A stretch of DNA of 64,000 nucleotides. Source: Actinokineospora auranticolor (lineage in GTDB: Bacteria > Actinomycetota > Actinomycetes > Mycobacteriales > Pseudonocardiaceae). Under the pieces are notes generated by a model. That model ran no database searches, was not told the origin of the DNA, and was given only the letters and a program-made list of their open reading frames with translations. This document shows positions 1-7,447 of the stretch, piece after piece. Each line of letters begins with the position of its first letter. The stretch's first letter is position 1. The stretch is from assembly GCF_002934265.1 (NCBI RefSeq), contig NZ_PTIX01000031.1, forward strand, positions 1-64,000, in the 5' to 3' direction. Position numbers and translations under genes: made by a program.

Positions 1-165
1 CACCGGAGCTACCCGCGGGTGATCAAACGGAAAATGAGCAACTTCCCGGTCAAACGCGCACGACACCGACAACAACTCCGAAACAGCCGACCACCTCACT
101 CGAACATCACCCTCACCCCGCCCAGCAAGACCCGACACCGCCGCCGACCAGCCGAAACCACCTAA
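1..165 (+). mobile_element. C-terminal end of a transposase (partial at window edge)
   Basis: The reading frame is open from the first base and ends at TAA (163-165), giving the last 54 residues of a protein that begins outside the window. The basic stretch RVIKRKMSNFPVKRARH resembles the C-terminal tail of actinobacterial IS4-type transposases. No inverted repeat was recognised after the stop. The catalytic part is outside the window, so activity cannot be judged. The two broken genes that follow fit a decaying, transposon-scarred edge. The family call rests on this short tail only. Confidence 0.5.
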
Positions 166-181
166 CCGACCGGCATTGCGG

Positions 182-507
182 CTAGGGGGCGTTGGGTGTG
201 AGGCAGAGGACGTGGGAGTGGGTCGGGGAAGGGGTGTAGGCGACGAAGGCGGGGGGTTGGCCGGGGTGGTCGAGGCAGACCCTCGGTTCCCGGGTCCTGG
301 CGAACTCGGCGACGGCCCGGTAGGAGCCCGGTCGGCAGGCGGGGTTGAGGCGGGCAGCAAGGCGCCGTCTTCCGTCCCCGCCTGCACGGACACCTTCACC
401 GTCGGACTCCGCCCGTGGACAACCGCGGCCACCGGCACGACCACAACCCCCGCCCCACGCGGGACGGCGACGTCCCCCACCACCCGCGGCACTCCCCTAT
501 CCCCCAT
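182..507 (-). pseudogene. Broken paralogue of the membrane protein at 5627-6262
   Basis: On the minus strand an ATG at 507 opens a frame (MGDRGVPRVVGDVAVPRGAG and on to DGALLP) that closely matches the start of the protein at 5627-6262 (GVPPRVTGEIEVPRGAG to DGALLP). After DGALLP the similarity moves to another frame, where CRPGSYR, CLD and HVLCL match the C-terminus of the same protein (CRSGSYR, CLD, HVLCL) up to a TAG at 182-184. The central part with the membrane segment is missing. The total length of 326 bases is not a multiple of three. This is best read as an internal deletion that joined the two ends out of frame. The remnant is unlikely to make a working protein. Confidence 0.7.
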
Positions 508-597
508 GCCCCTTCAGACGCGCCCGCCTCGGCGCTCGTTACCGGAGCCACCCGATCGGCCGAAACCGCGCGCATCGGGCGAGGGCAGAATCCGGGA

Positions 598-807
598 ATG
601 CCGGAGCAGACACGCGCCTTCTGGGACCAGCACGCCGCGACCTTCGACGACGAGGCCGACCACGGGCTCCGGGATCCCGTCGTGCGGGCGGCGTGGGCGG
701 AGTTGCTGCTGCCGCTGATCCCCACGGGTTCGGCCGTCGCGGACCTCGGGTGTGGGACCGGGTCGTTGTCCGTCCTCCTCGCCGAGGCGGGTCACCGGGT
801 CGTGTGA
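598..807 (+). pseudogene. N-terminal stub of a class I SAM-dependent methyltransferase
   Basis: The ATG at 598 opens a 69-residue frame. It has a typical methyltransferase N-terminus (RAFWDQHAATFDDEADHGL) and motif I, the SAM-binding loop VADLGCGTGSLS. It stops at TGA (805-807) just after LAEAGHRVV, where intact family members continue for another 150 or so residues. No continuation was found in the other frames before the convergent response regulator ends at 826. The downstream part therefore appears deleted rather than frameshifted. The stub keeps only part of the Rossmann fold and should be inactive. Confidence 0.65.
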
Positions 808-825
808 TCGTCCCTTGCGTACCGC

Positions 826-1488
826 TCAGTCCTCTACGCCCTTGATCAGTCGGGCGGCGGTGGCCTTGCGGACGGCGTCCATTCTGGACACCGCGCCCAG
901 TTTGGCGTAGATGTTGGTCAGGTGGCGCTTCACCGTGCCCGGGGTGATGAACAGCTCGGACGCGATCTGGGCGTTGCTCTTGGCCTTCGCCAGGAGTTTG
1001 AGGACTTCGAGTTCTCGTTCGGAGACGACCTTGCCCGCCGGTTGTTGGCGGTCCAGGCGTTCGATGGTGGTGCGGGAGACCGAGACCACGACGTTGCCGT
1101 CACCCCTCGTGACCGAGCGGACGGCGGCGATCAGCTCGTCCTTCGCGACCGTCTTCACCATGTACGCCGACGCCCCCGACTCCAGCAGGTCGTGCACCAG
1201 CACCGGGTCGTCGTGCATGGTCAGGATGACGATCCTGGTGAACGGCGCCGCGAACCGGAGCCTGCTGATCGTGACCCGCGCGCCCGGGCCGGGCATCTCG
1301 ACGTCCAGCAACACCACGTCCGGCTGCAACCGCTCGGCCAAGGCGACCGCGTCGGTGCCCGACGCGCCCTCGCCGACCACGCGGAAGTGGGGGTCGGTCA
1401 GCAGCATCTCGCGCAGGCCCTCGCGGAACAGGGTGTGGTCGTCGACGACCACGATCGCGACCTCGTCCTGGGAACCCGGCCCGCTCAC
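826..1488 (-). CDS. NarL/LuxR-type response regulator
   Basis: This 220-residue two-component response regulator has an N-terminal receiver domain (about residues 9-125) with acidic residues in VVVDDH, the likely phosphorylated Asp in VVLLDVEMPG, and the conserved Lys in MVKTVAK. A C-terminal LuxR/GerE helix-turn-helix (about 155-215) contains SERELEVLKLLAKAKSNAQI and TPGTVKRHLTNIYAKLG. The GTG start at 1488 is chosen because it overlaps the stop of the histidine kinase by four bases (GTGA) and matches the family N-terminus. The much longer upstream frame is antisense noise. It is the output partner of the kinase. Its targets are not visible, though its place beside the cluster suggests cluster or developmental control. 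Confidence 0.9.
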   Translation of the reverse strand: MSGPGSQDEVAIVVVDDHTLFREGLREMLLTDPHFRVVGEGASGTDAVALAERLQPDVVLLDVEMPGPGARVTISRLRFAAPFTRIVILTMHDDPVLVHDLLESGASAYMVKTVAKDELIAAVRSVTRGDGNVVVSVSRTTIERLDRQQPAGKVVSERELEVLKLLAKAKSNAQIASELFITPGTVKRHLTNIYAKLGAVSRMDAVRKATAARLIKGVED

Positions 1489-2576
1489 CGGACCACCTCC
1501 GGCAGTTGCACGCGGATGTCGACGGTCGTGCCGCGACCCGCCGCGCTGGTGATCGTCAGTGTGCCGCCCAGCAGGGCGACCCGCTCGCGCATCGAGGTCA
1601 GGCCCACGCCCCGGTCCTCCTGCCGCACCCGCGCCACGTCGAACCCGTCGCCGTCGTCGCGCACCACGCCGTGCAGGCCGCGGGCCTCGACGTCGACGCA
1701 CACGTCGAGCCTGCCCGGGTCGCCGTGCAGCAACGCGTTGCGCACCGCTTCGCGCAGCACCAGGTAGACCTCCTCGCGGTAGGTGTCGGGCACGGTCTGG
1801 TCGTCGCCGCTGCACGTGAAGCGGACGTCGATGTCCGGCGGCACGCTCACCTTCAGGTACCTGCCCAGCGCCGCGACCAGCCCGTCCGCGCCCACCGCGC
1901 TGCCCAGCTCGGCCGACAGCGCCCGGACCGTCTTGAGCGCCTCGCGCAGCGCGCCCTTGGCGACCTCCAGCTTGGCGGCCGACCGCTCCGGTTGGTCGTT
2001 GATGTAGATGTCGTGCAGCTCCAGGTTCTGCAGCCCCACGCCGACCGCGTGCGCGGCCCGGTCGTGCAGTTCGCGGGCCATGCGGTGGCGCTCCTCCAGG
2101 TGCGAGTTGTGCACCTTCTTCAACAGGAACCCGGCGTAGGAGATGGTCGCCACCCCCACCCGCCGCATGATCGCGGCGTGCAGCGCCTCGCTCAGCGCGA
2201 TCACCGCGCGCGGGTCCGCGGTCCCGGCGGGCACGATCTCGTCGATGACGGTGGAGAACAGCACCGTGGCCGCGTGCAGCGACTCCGTGGGGTGGATGCC
2301 CGCGACCGCGCGCTCGCCGCCGATCTCCGCGCTGAGCGGGTCCAGCGCCAGGTGCGAGCGGTCGTAGCCGCGCACGCCACCGAGGTCGGCGCGGGCCAGG
2401 TCGGTGAGCACCGCCTCCGCCTGGTGCATGGCCTGCCCCAGCCACTCCGGGTTGCCTGCGATCGGGTTACCCAGGTCCGCCAACCGGTCGAGATAGGTGT
2501 CGAGAATCCGGGCTCGCACGGCGGAGGTGAGACCGTTCCCGGTTTCGCCCCCACCCTCGGCCGAGTTCCGCGTCAT
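1485..2576 (-). CDS. Cytoplasmic sensor histidine kinase (HisKA_3 type)
   Basis: This 363-residue protein phosphorylates the response regulator at 826-1488, whose start overlaps its stop. The C-terminal half has the HisKA_3 box RHRMARELHDR, with the phosphorylated His near residue 171, and a GHKL ATPase domain with VYLVLREAVRNALLHG (N box), DDGDGFD, and GVGLTSMRERVALLGG (G2). There is no membrane segment, so it probably senses an internal signal. The N-terminal 150 residues match no sensor domain that I recognise. The start is placed at the ATG at 2576 (MTRNSAEGGG). An upstream ATG at 2615 would add 13 residues. UbiA (2634-3638) lies 57 bases upstream on the same strand, so the three genes may form one transcript. 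Confidence 0.85.
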   Translation of the reverse strand: MTRNSAEGGGETGNGLTSAVRARILDTYLDRLADLGNPIAGNPEWLGQAMHQAEAVLTDLARADLGGVRGYDRSHLALDPLSAEIGGERAVAGIHPTESLHAATVLFSTVIDEIVPAGTADPRAVIALSEALHAAIMRRVGVATISYAGFLLKKVHNSHLEERHRMARELHDRAAHAVGVGLQNLELHDIYINDQPERSAAKLEVAKGALREALKTVRALSAELGSAVGADGLVAALGRYLKVSVPPDIDVRFTCSGDDQTVPDTYREEVYLVLREAVRNALLHGDPGRLDVCVDVEARGLHGVVRDDGDGFDVARVRQEDRGVGLTSMRERVALLGGTLTITSAAGRGTTVDIRVQLPEVVR

Positions 2577-2633
2577 GGCCCTCCACCCTACCGCCCCATG
2601 CCGTTTACGGATCACCGCGCCGATCGGTGAATA

Positions 2634-3638
2634 TCACACCAGCAATGCCAGGTTGGCGACGTACTGAGTGACCATATAAACGCGGTAGACATCCTTACCG
2701 CAATCCGGCCGCGGCGACTTCCGCGTCCGCTGGAGCACCCACGGCGCGGCGGCGAGCATAATGCCGCCCGCGAGCACGCAGAGCGCCGGGAGGGCAACCC
2801 CAGGGGCGAACGCCGTGGACACCAGGAGGAACGCCGCGCCGTAGCCGACGGCGAGCACCCGGGCCAGGGTCGTGGCGCGCTCGGGGCCGAGCAGGATGGG
2901 CAGCGTGCGGCGCACCGCGAGCCGGTCCCCCCGGACGTCCTTGAGGTCCTTGGTCGCGGTGCCCACCACACCCATCCACAGCGACAGTCCGAGCGCGAAC
3001 ACCACCATGTCCACCCCGGGCACCGGCCCGCGCACCGCCACCGCGCCCGCCAGGTAGGTCAGCGCGCCCAGCGCAGTGCCGCTGAACACCAGCCCCGGCA
3101 CGCTGTTCTTCAGCGGCCGGGGGCCGAACGAGTAGGCCCAGCCGAGCATGAGCATCAGCACGGTCAGCAGCACCAGCGCCGCCGACACCAGCGCCGCGGC
3201 GGCCACCCCGACGACGGACAGGCAGGCGACCGCCCGCCACGCGGCGGGAACGGGCAGCGCGCCGGTCGCGATCGGTCTGCGCGAGCCGTTGCGCCGGTCG
3301 CCGTCCACATCGGATATCCCGTTCAGCGCGTAGATGGCCACGCACACCGCGAACCAGGCCAGCATTCCGACGGAGGTGTGCCACAAGAGCAGACCCGACG
3401 GGTCCGCTAAGCGCGCGCCGATGGCGAATCGGAGCAGGTACATAAGCTGAACGGTCCATCGCGCCTCGCGCAGGGCCAGTCGTATCGCCCGGGTGGTGGA
3501 AATCCCCCGGGCGGCTATGCCGGTCGCGGCGTCGGTGTTCGCCTTGGGAGAGTCGAATCCGAACAGGTTCGTCACGCCAGGGTAAATGACCATGGCCAAT
3601 AGTGGCCGATGTTTCGCGACCGCCGGAAGCGACCGCAC
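2634..3638 (-). CDS. UbiA-family membrane prenyltransferase
   Basis: This 334-residue integral membrane protein has the two Asp-rich motifs of UbiA prenyltransferases. The first is NGISDVDGDRRNGSRRPIATG (about residues 105-125), of the NxxxDxxxD type with its RPI tail. The second is DLKDVRGDRLAVRRT (about 235-250). These bind Mg2+ and a prenyl diphosphate. Several hydrophobic segments lie between and after them. The family moves prenyl groups to aromatic acids, quinone precursors or lipids. Here it stands between the SARP gene (divergent) and the two-component system (same strand). An anthranilate-type aromatic acceptor made by the cluster is possible but unproven. A housekeeping role, such as a decaprenyl or quinone pathway, is the alternative. 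The GTG at 3638 has a modest GCAGGA site upstream. An ATG at 3593 is another possible start. Confidence 0.8.
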   Translation of the reverse strand: MRSLPAVAKHRPLLAMVIYPGVTNLFGFDSPKANTDAATGIAARGISTTRAIRLALREARWTVQLMYLLRFAIGARLADPSGLLLWHTSVGMLAWFAVCVAIYALNGISDVDGDRRNGSRRPIATGALPVPAAWRAVACLSVVGVAAAALVSAALVLLTVLMLMLGWAYSFGPRPLKNSVPGLVFSGTALGALTYLAGAVAVRGPVPGVDMVVFALGLSLWMGVVGTATKDLKDVRGDRLAVRRTLPILLGPERATTLARVLAVGYGAAFLLVSTAFAPGVALPALCVLAGGIMLAAAPWVLQRTRKSPRPDCGKDVYRVYMVTQYVANLALLV

Positions 3639-3804
3639 GGCACATCCTGCGCTACGACCAAGGTAACAGTGCCGCTACCCCCTTGGACCACACTTGCTCC
3701 ACCCCCGGTCGTAACCGCCTTGGAACCGCCCTGACCTGGGGATAGCTTCGCACTGTACGCACCTGCCGACCGCATCGGCAGCGCCTGTTGGGGGAGGAAC
3801 ACCA
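3639..3804 (+). promoter_or_regulatory. Divergent promoter region between UbiA and the SARP gene
   Basis: The 166-bp region separates the leftward UbiA gene from the rightward SARP gene. It holds two imperfect sets of the heptamer repeats seen at the cluster promoters: GTAACAG and GCTACCC (3663-3680), and GTAACCG and GGAACCG (3711-3728), each pair 11 bp apart. A -10-like TAGCTT lies at 3743-3748, but it is 14 bp from the second pair rather than 8. A strong ribosome site, GGGGAGG (3790-3796), precedes the SARP start. Autoregulation by the SARP is plausible but weaker than the other sites. Confidence 0.4.
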
Positions 3805-4668
3805 ATGACCGCCAGCACCGCCGTCCGGGTTTCCGTGACACTCCTCGGCTCCTTCTCGCTGCGCCTGGACGGCCGACCGGTCCGGAAATGGCGCGCGGGC
3901 AAGGCGCGCAGCCTCTTCCAGTACCTGCTCGTGCACCGCGACCGGGTGGTGCTGCGGGACAAGCTGCACGAGGTGCTGTGGCCGCACAGCGACTGGTCGC
4001 CGAACTCCAGCTCGCTCAAGGTCGCCATGCACGCGCTGCGGCAGATCCTGCAGACCAGCCCCGACGGCACCAACACCAGCGGTGTGCGGATCGTGCACCA
4101 GGACTTCGGCTACGCCCTCTACGCCGACGGCATCTCCGTCGACGTCGACGAGTTCGAGGCCATGGTCGAGGCGGGTCGCGCGGCGGACAAGGTCGGCGAC
4201 ACCCCGCGCGCGGTCGCGGCGTACCGGGCCGCGATGGAGGTGTACCAGGGCGACTTCCTGCCCGGCGACAGCGCGGACTGGATCGTGGAGCAGCGCGAGT
4301 GGTGCAAGTCGCTGGCGCTGCGGGCGCTGGACCGGCTCAGCACCGAGGCGGCCCGCGTCGGCGACTTCGACCAGCTGGTCCGCTGGTGCAGGCGCACCAT
4401 CGAGCTGGACCCGTACCGGGAGTCGGCTTACCAGATGGTGATGAGCGCGCACGGCCGCTTCGGCGAGCTGGCCGCGGTGCGCCGCTGGCACGACATGTGC
4501 ACCCGCAGGCTCGCCGAGGAGTTGGGCGTGCGGCCGAACCAGGAGACCGAGCGCGCGTACTTCGCGGCCATGCGCGGCGAGGGCCGCGCCGCCGCCCCGC
4601 TGCGCGCCGTCCCCGGTCCCCGCGTGGTCCGCCCGCACCGCGCCCTGGCCATCCGGGACGCGAGCTGA
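3805..4668 (+). CDS. SARP-family transcriptional activator
   Basis: This 287-residue protein is built like the short Streptomyces antibiotic regulatory proteins (ActII-ORF4, DnrI, RedD). It has an N-terminal OmpR/PhoB-like winged-helix DNA-binding domain (about residues 8-105, VTLLGSFSLRLDGRPVRKW to VHQDFGYAL) and a bacterial transcriptional activation domain (about 110-260, with DVDEFE, ALRALDRLS and ELDPYRESAYQMVMSAHGR). It lacks the NB-ARC and TPR parts of the large AfsR type. Family members bind heptamer direct repeats that overlap the -35 region and recruit RNA polymerase. Repeats of that layout precede the cluster operons (15636-15667, 18148-18179, 18299-18330, 25280-25311, 46084-46115), so this is the likely pathway activator. 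The ATG at 3805 follows GGGGAGG. Confidence 0.9.
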   Translation: MTASTAVRVSVTLLGSFSLRLDGRPVRKWRAGKARSLFQYLLVHRDRVVLRDKLHEVLWPHSDWSPNSSSLKVAMHALRQILQTSPDGTNTSGVRIVHQDFGYALYADGISVDVDEFEAMVEAGRAADKVGDTPRAVAAYRAAMEVYQGDFLPGDSADWIVEQREWCKSLALRALDRLSTEAARVGDFDQLVRWCRRTIELDPYRESAYQMVMSAHGRFGELAAVRRWHDMCTRRLAEELGVRPNQETERAYFAAMRGEGRAAAPLRAVPGPRVVRPHRALAIRDAS

Positions 4669-4787
4669 CCCGGCGGCGGGGTCGCACGGTCGGGTAGTGT
4701 CGCGGTCGTTATGTCAGATATGTCCAGGATGTGGGCGTGGCGTGCGTGACCATGTCCCTGGGATGTCCTCGGCGACCGGGAGGCCAC

Positions 4788-5558
4788 ATGGACTGGATGC
4801 TCAGCCCTGAGCTGTGGGTGGCCTTCGGCACGCTGCTGGTGCTGGAGATCGTGCTCGGCATCGACAACATCGTGTTCATCTCGATCCTGGCGGGTCGGCT
4901 GCCGGTCGAGCAGCAGCAGCGGGCCCGGATCATCGGCCTGTCGCTGGCGCTGATCACCCGGCTGCTCCTGCTGGCGTCGCTGTCCTGGGTGATCGGGCTG
5001 ACGGCGCCGCTGTTCTCCCTGTTCGGCCAGGAGATCTCCGGCCGCGACCTGATCCTGGTGCTGGGCGGTCTGTTCCTGCTGGGGAAGGCCACCTACGAGA
5101 TCCACGAGCAACTGGAAGGCGCCGAGCACACCACGAACCGCAAGGCGGTGTCGTTCGCGGGCGTCATCGTCCAGATCCTCATCCTGGACGTGGTGTTCTC
5201 GCTGGACTCGGTCATCACCGCGGTGGGCATGGTCGACGAGCTGGGCATCATGATCGCGGCGGTGGTCGTGGCCATGGTGATCATGCTGGTGTCGGCCCGC
5301 GCGATCAGCAAGTTCGTCAACCGGCACCCCACGGTCAAGATGCTGGCGCTGGCGTTCCTGCTGCTGATCGGCGGCAGCCTCATCGCGGAGGGCTTCGACC
5401 AGCACATCCCCAAGGGCTACGTGTACGGCCCGATCGCGTTCTCCATCTTCGTGGAGTTCCTGAACCTGCGCGCCCGCGCGAAGCGGGCCAAGGCGCCGGT
5501 GCACCTGCACCCCACGTACGTGAAGGAAGACCGCGAGGAACCGTCCGCTCCGGGATGA
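4788..5558 (+). CDS. TerC/Alx-family integral membrane protein
   Basis: This 256-residue membrane protein of the TerC family has about seven hydrophobic segments. The family signature is near the N-terminus (LEIVLGIDNIVFISILAGRLP), with a second acidic membrane motif, ILDVVFSLDSVITAVGM, near residue 140. The intramembrane Asp residues of both motifs are present. Relatives are linked to manganese export and tellurite resistance. The ATG at 4788 follows GGGAGG, while upstream starts in the same frame have no ribosome site. I found no convincing yybP-ykoY riboswitch in the 119 bases before it, although such elements often control this family. It is a housekeeping gene between the regulators and the biosynthetic operon, with no evident pathway role. 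Confidence 0.88.
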   Translation: MDWMLSPELWVAFGTLLVLEIVLGIDNIVFISILAGRLPVEQQQRARIIGLSLALITRLLLLASLSWVIGLTAPLFSLFGQEISGRDLILVLGGLFLLGKATYEIHEQLEGAEHTTNRKAVSFAGVIVQILILDVVFSLDSVITAVGMVDELGIMIAAVVVAMVIMLVSARAISKFVNRHPTVKMLALAFLLLIGGSLIAEGFDQHIPKGYVYGPIAFSIFVEFLNLRARAKRAKAPVHLHPTYVKEDREEPSAPG

Positions 5559-5626
5559 CCCGGGGGCCGTACGGCCGTTCAGGTGGTGTCGGTAACCGAA
5601 CCCGCAACCCTCGCGTCGCAGTGATC

Positions 5627-6262
5627 ATGGTTGACGAAGCAGGGGTGCCGCCGCGGGTGACGGGAGAGATCGAGGTCCCGCGCGGCGCGGGGGTGGTGGT
5701 CGTTCCGGTGACCACGGTGGTACACGGGGAGAACCGGACGGTGAAGGTGCACGCGCCCGCGGGTGTGCACGACGGCGCGCTGTTGCCGATCGGGACCGAG
5801 CCGGACGGTCCCTACGTCCGGGTGCGCCTGGTGCGGGCCAAGGTCGATCCGAAGCAGGTCACGAAGTTCGCCGCGATGGTGGTGGCCTGCGCCACCGCCT
5901 ACGTCCTCGTGCACGACTTCCTGGCGTACGTGGACCGCGAGTCGGAGCCGCGCCCGGTGGCCGTGGGCGGCGGGCGCAAGGCCCTCGAGGGCACGCCGAC
6001 CCGGCACCAGCTCCCCATCGTCTTCGCGGTGGTGGGCGAGGACATCGGTGACGTAGAACCCGGTGCCTGTCTGCGAACCCCGGAGGGCCGCGCTTCCCTG
6101 CTGTTCGATCCCGGGTGTCGGTCGGGCTCCTACCGGGTCGTCGACATCCTGGCCAAGACCATCTCGTCCACCGACTGCCTCGATCGACCCGAGAGCACCC
6201 ACGTCGCCATGACCGTCGACGACAAGGCCGACACCCACGTCCTCTGCCTCTCCCGAATCTAG
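5627..6262 (+). CDS. Single-pass membrane protein, possibly LppU-like, of unknown function
   Basis: This 211-residue protein has three parts. The first is an N-terminal region (about 1-75) with PRGAGVVVVPVTTVVHG and HDGALLPIG. The second is one hydrophobic segment (about 85-105, FAAMVVACATAYVLVHDFL). The third is a C-terminal domain with spaced cysteines (GACLRTPEG, PGCRSGSYRVV, TDCLD, HVLCLSRI). The cysteine layout resembles the C-terminal domain of LppU-type actinobacterial proteins, with which it would form disulfides outside the cell. That assignment is tentative. The ATG at 5627 is used; a GTG at 5621 is equally possible. A broken paralogue lies at 182-507. It is convergent with the DAHP synthase gene, with a strong terminator between them. 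Confidence 0.6.
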   Translation: MVDEAGVPPRVTGEIEVPRGAGVVVVPVTTVVHGENRTVKVHAPAGVHDGALLPIGTEPDGPYVRVRLVRAKVDPKQVTKFAAMVVACATAYVLVHDFLAYVDRESEPRPVAVGGGRKALEGTPTRHQLPIVFAVVGEDIGDVEPGACLRTPEGRASLLFDPGCRSGSYRVVDILAKTISSTDCLDRPESTHVAMTVDDKADTHVLCLSRI

Positions 6263-6285
6263 TGCCGCGGCCCGCCCACGAACTC

Positions 6286-6327
6286 GGCCGGGTGGCGGGA
6301 CCGCGAGATCGGTTCCGCCACCCGGCC
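6286..6327. terminator. Bidirectional hairpin terminator
   Basis: A perfect 13-bp stem pairs GGCCGGGTGGCGG (6286-6298) with CCGCCACCCGGCC (6315-6327) around a 16-base loop. It lies in the 78-bp gap between two convergent stops (6262 and 6341) and can end transcripts from either side. Confidence 0.75.
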
Positions 6328-6340
6328 GGGGTGGGTTCGG

Positions 6341-7447
6341 TCAGCTGGCGCGTTCGGCGCGGAAGCGGGTCGGGTTGGCGGTGGGGGTCGTCGGGGCCGG
6401 GTCGGTGACCAGGACCGTGGGGTGGTTGCCCGCCAGGGGTTCCAGGCGGCGGCCCGCCGCGGCGGCGGCGAAGCGGAGTCGGTGCATCAGTTCCGGCAGG
6501 TCCGAGGTCGGGAGGGCCTGCTTGCCGTCGCACAGGGCGGCGGCGGGGTCGCAGTGGGACTCCACGATGATGCCGTCCGCGCCGCCCGCGGCGGCGGCGA
6601 GGGCCAGCGGGATGACGCGGCCCCGTTCACCGGCGGCGTGGCTCGGGTCGACGATCACGGGCAGGTGGGTCCGTTCCCGGAACACGGCCACGGCGGCCAT
6701 GTCGAGGGTGAAGCGGTAGCTGGTCTCGAAGGTGCGGATGCCGCGCTCGCACAGCACCACCTGCTCGTTGCCGCCGTCGAGCAGGTACTCCGCGGCCAGC
6801 AGGGTCTCGTCGACGGTGGCCGCCAGGCCGCGCTTGAGGAGGACCGGGACGCGGGTGGCGCCGACCTCCCGCAGGAGGGCGTAGTTCTGCATGTTGCGGG
6901 CGCCGATCTGGAGCATGTCGACCGACTCCGCCAGCAGCTCCACGTCCCGCACGTCGACCACCTCGGTGACGAACGGCAGACCGGTCTCCTCCTTCGCCGC
7001 CCGGGCCAGGTCCAGACCGGCCTGGCCCAAGCCCTGGAAGGAGTACGGCGACGTGCGGGGCTTGAAGATCCCGCCCCGCAACGCGTGCGCGCCCGAGTCC
7101 CGGACGGCGCGGGCGGTGTCGGTCATCTGGGTCGGGTTCTCCACCGAGCACGGGCCCGCGATCACCGCGAAGCCCGTCCCGCCGATCACCGTCTGCCCCA
7201 GGCGGACCACGGAGCCGGTGGCCCGGGACCGCTTGGCCGCCTTGGGGTAGTCGGCGCCGATGCGGTCGACCTCGGCGACCTGGGTCAGGTCCGCCACGGC
7301 CGCCGAGACGTCGGCGACCGGGGCGGAGGTGGAGACCAGCGTGGTCGAGTGGATCCGCGGCAGCACACCGGTCCGCCCGACGCGGTCGACGACTTCGGCT
7401 CTGTCCTGGTCGGTCGCGTGCTGGTGGAGCCGGATCACAACCGTCAT
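6341..7447 (-). CDS. DAHP synthase, type I-beta (with N-terminal ferredoxin-like domain)
   Basis: This 368-residue 3-deoxy-D-arabino-heptulosonate 7-phosphate synthase carries out the first step of the shikimate pathway (phosphoenolpyruvate plus erythrose 4-phosphate). An N-terminal ferredoxin-like regulatory domain (about 1-75, MTVVIRLHQHATDQD) precedes the TIM barrel, as in the Thermotoga and Bacillus type. Barrel motifs are IAGPCSVEN, RGGIFKPRTSPYSFQG, QIGARNMQN, LLKRG, and IVDPSHAAGER with the metal-binding residues. Its ATG overlaps the stop of the NRPS gene by four bases, so it is the last gene of the leftward operon. A pathway-dedicated copy next to anthranilate synthase implies raised chorismate supply for an aromatic building block. 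The unmatched last 25 or so residues are rich in Thr and Pro. Confidence 0.93.
   Translation of the reverse strand: MTVVIRLHQHATDQDRAEVVDRVGRTGVLPRIHSTTLVSTSAPVADVSAAVADLTQVAEVDRIGADYPKAAKRSRATGSVVRLGQTVIGGTGFAVIAGPCSVENPTQMTDTARAVRDSGAHALRGGIFKPRTSPYSFQGLGQAGLDLARAAKEETGLPFVTEVVDVRDVELLAESVDMLQIGARNMQNYALLREVGATRVPVLLKRGLAATVDETLLAAEYLLDGGNEQVVLCERGIRTFETSYRFTLDMAAVAVFRERTHLPVIVDPSHAAGERGRVIPLALAAAAGGADGIIVESHCDPAAALCDGKQALPTSDLPELMHRLRFAAAAAGRRLEPLAGNHPTVLVTDPAPTTPTANPTRFRAERAS

Noticed and set aside
826..2445. Long 539-residue minus-strand frame covering the response regulator and part of the kinase
   Set aside because: Only its last 220 residues are the response regulator. The rest is Arg/Gly/Ala-rich noise antisense in frame to the real kinase gene.
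3663..3680. GTAACAG and GCTACCC as a strong SARP site
   Set aside because: Spacing fits, but the heptamers are poor and the following -10 position reads CACACT. It is kept only as part of a possible autoregulatory region.
4669..4787. yybP-ykoY (manganese) riboswitch before the TerC-like gene
   Set aside because: Such switches often control this family, but I could not find the conserved core or a convincing three-way junction by eye.
5591..5608. GTAACCG and CGCAACC near 5600 as another SARP-type site
   Set aside because: The repeats are 12 bp apart instead of 11, there is no -10 box at the right distance, and the site lies before an unrelated membrane protein gene.
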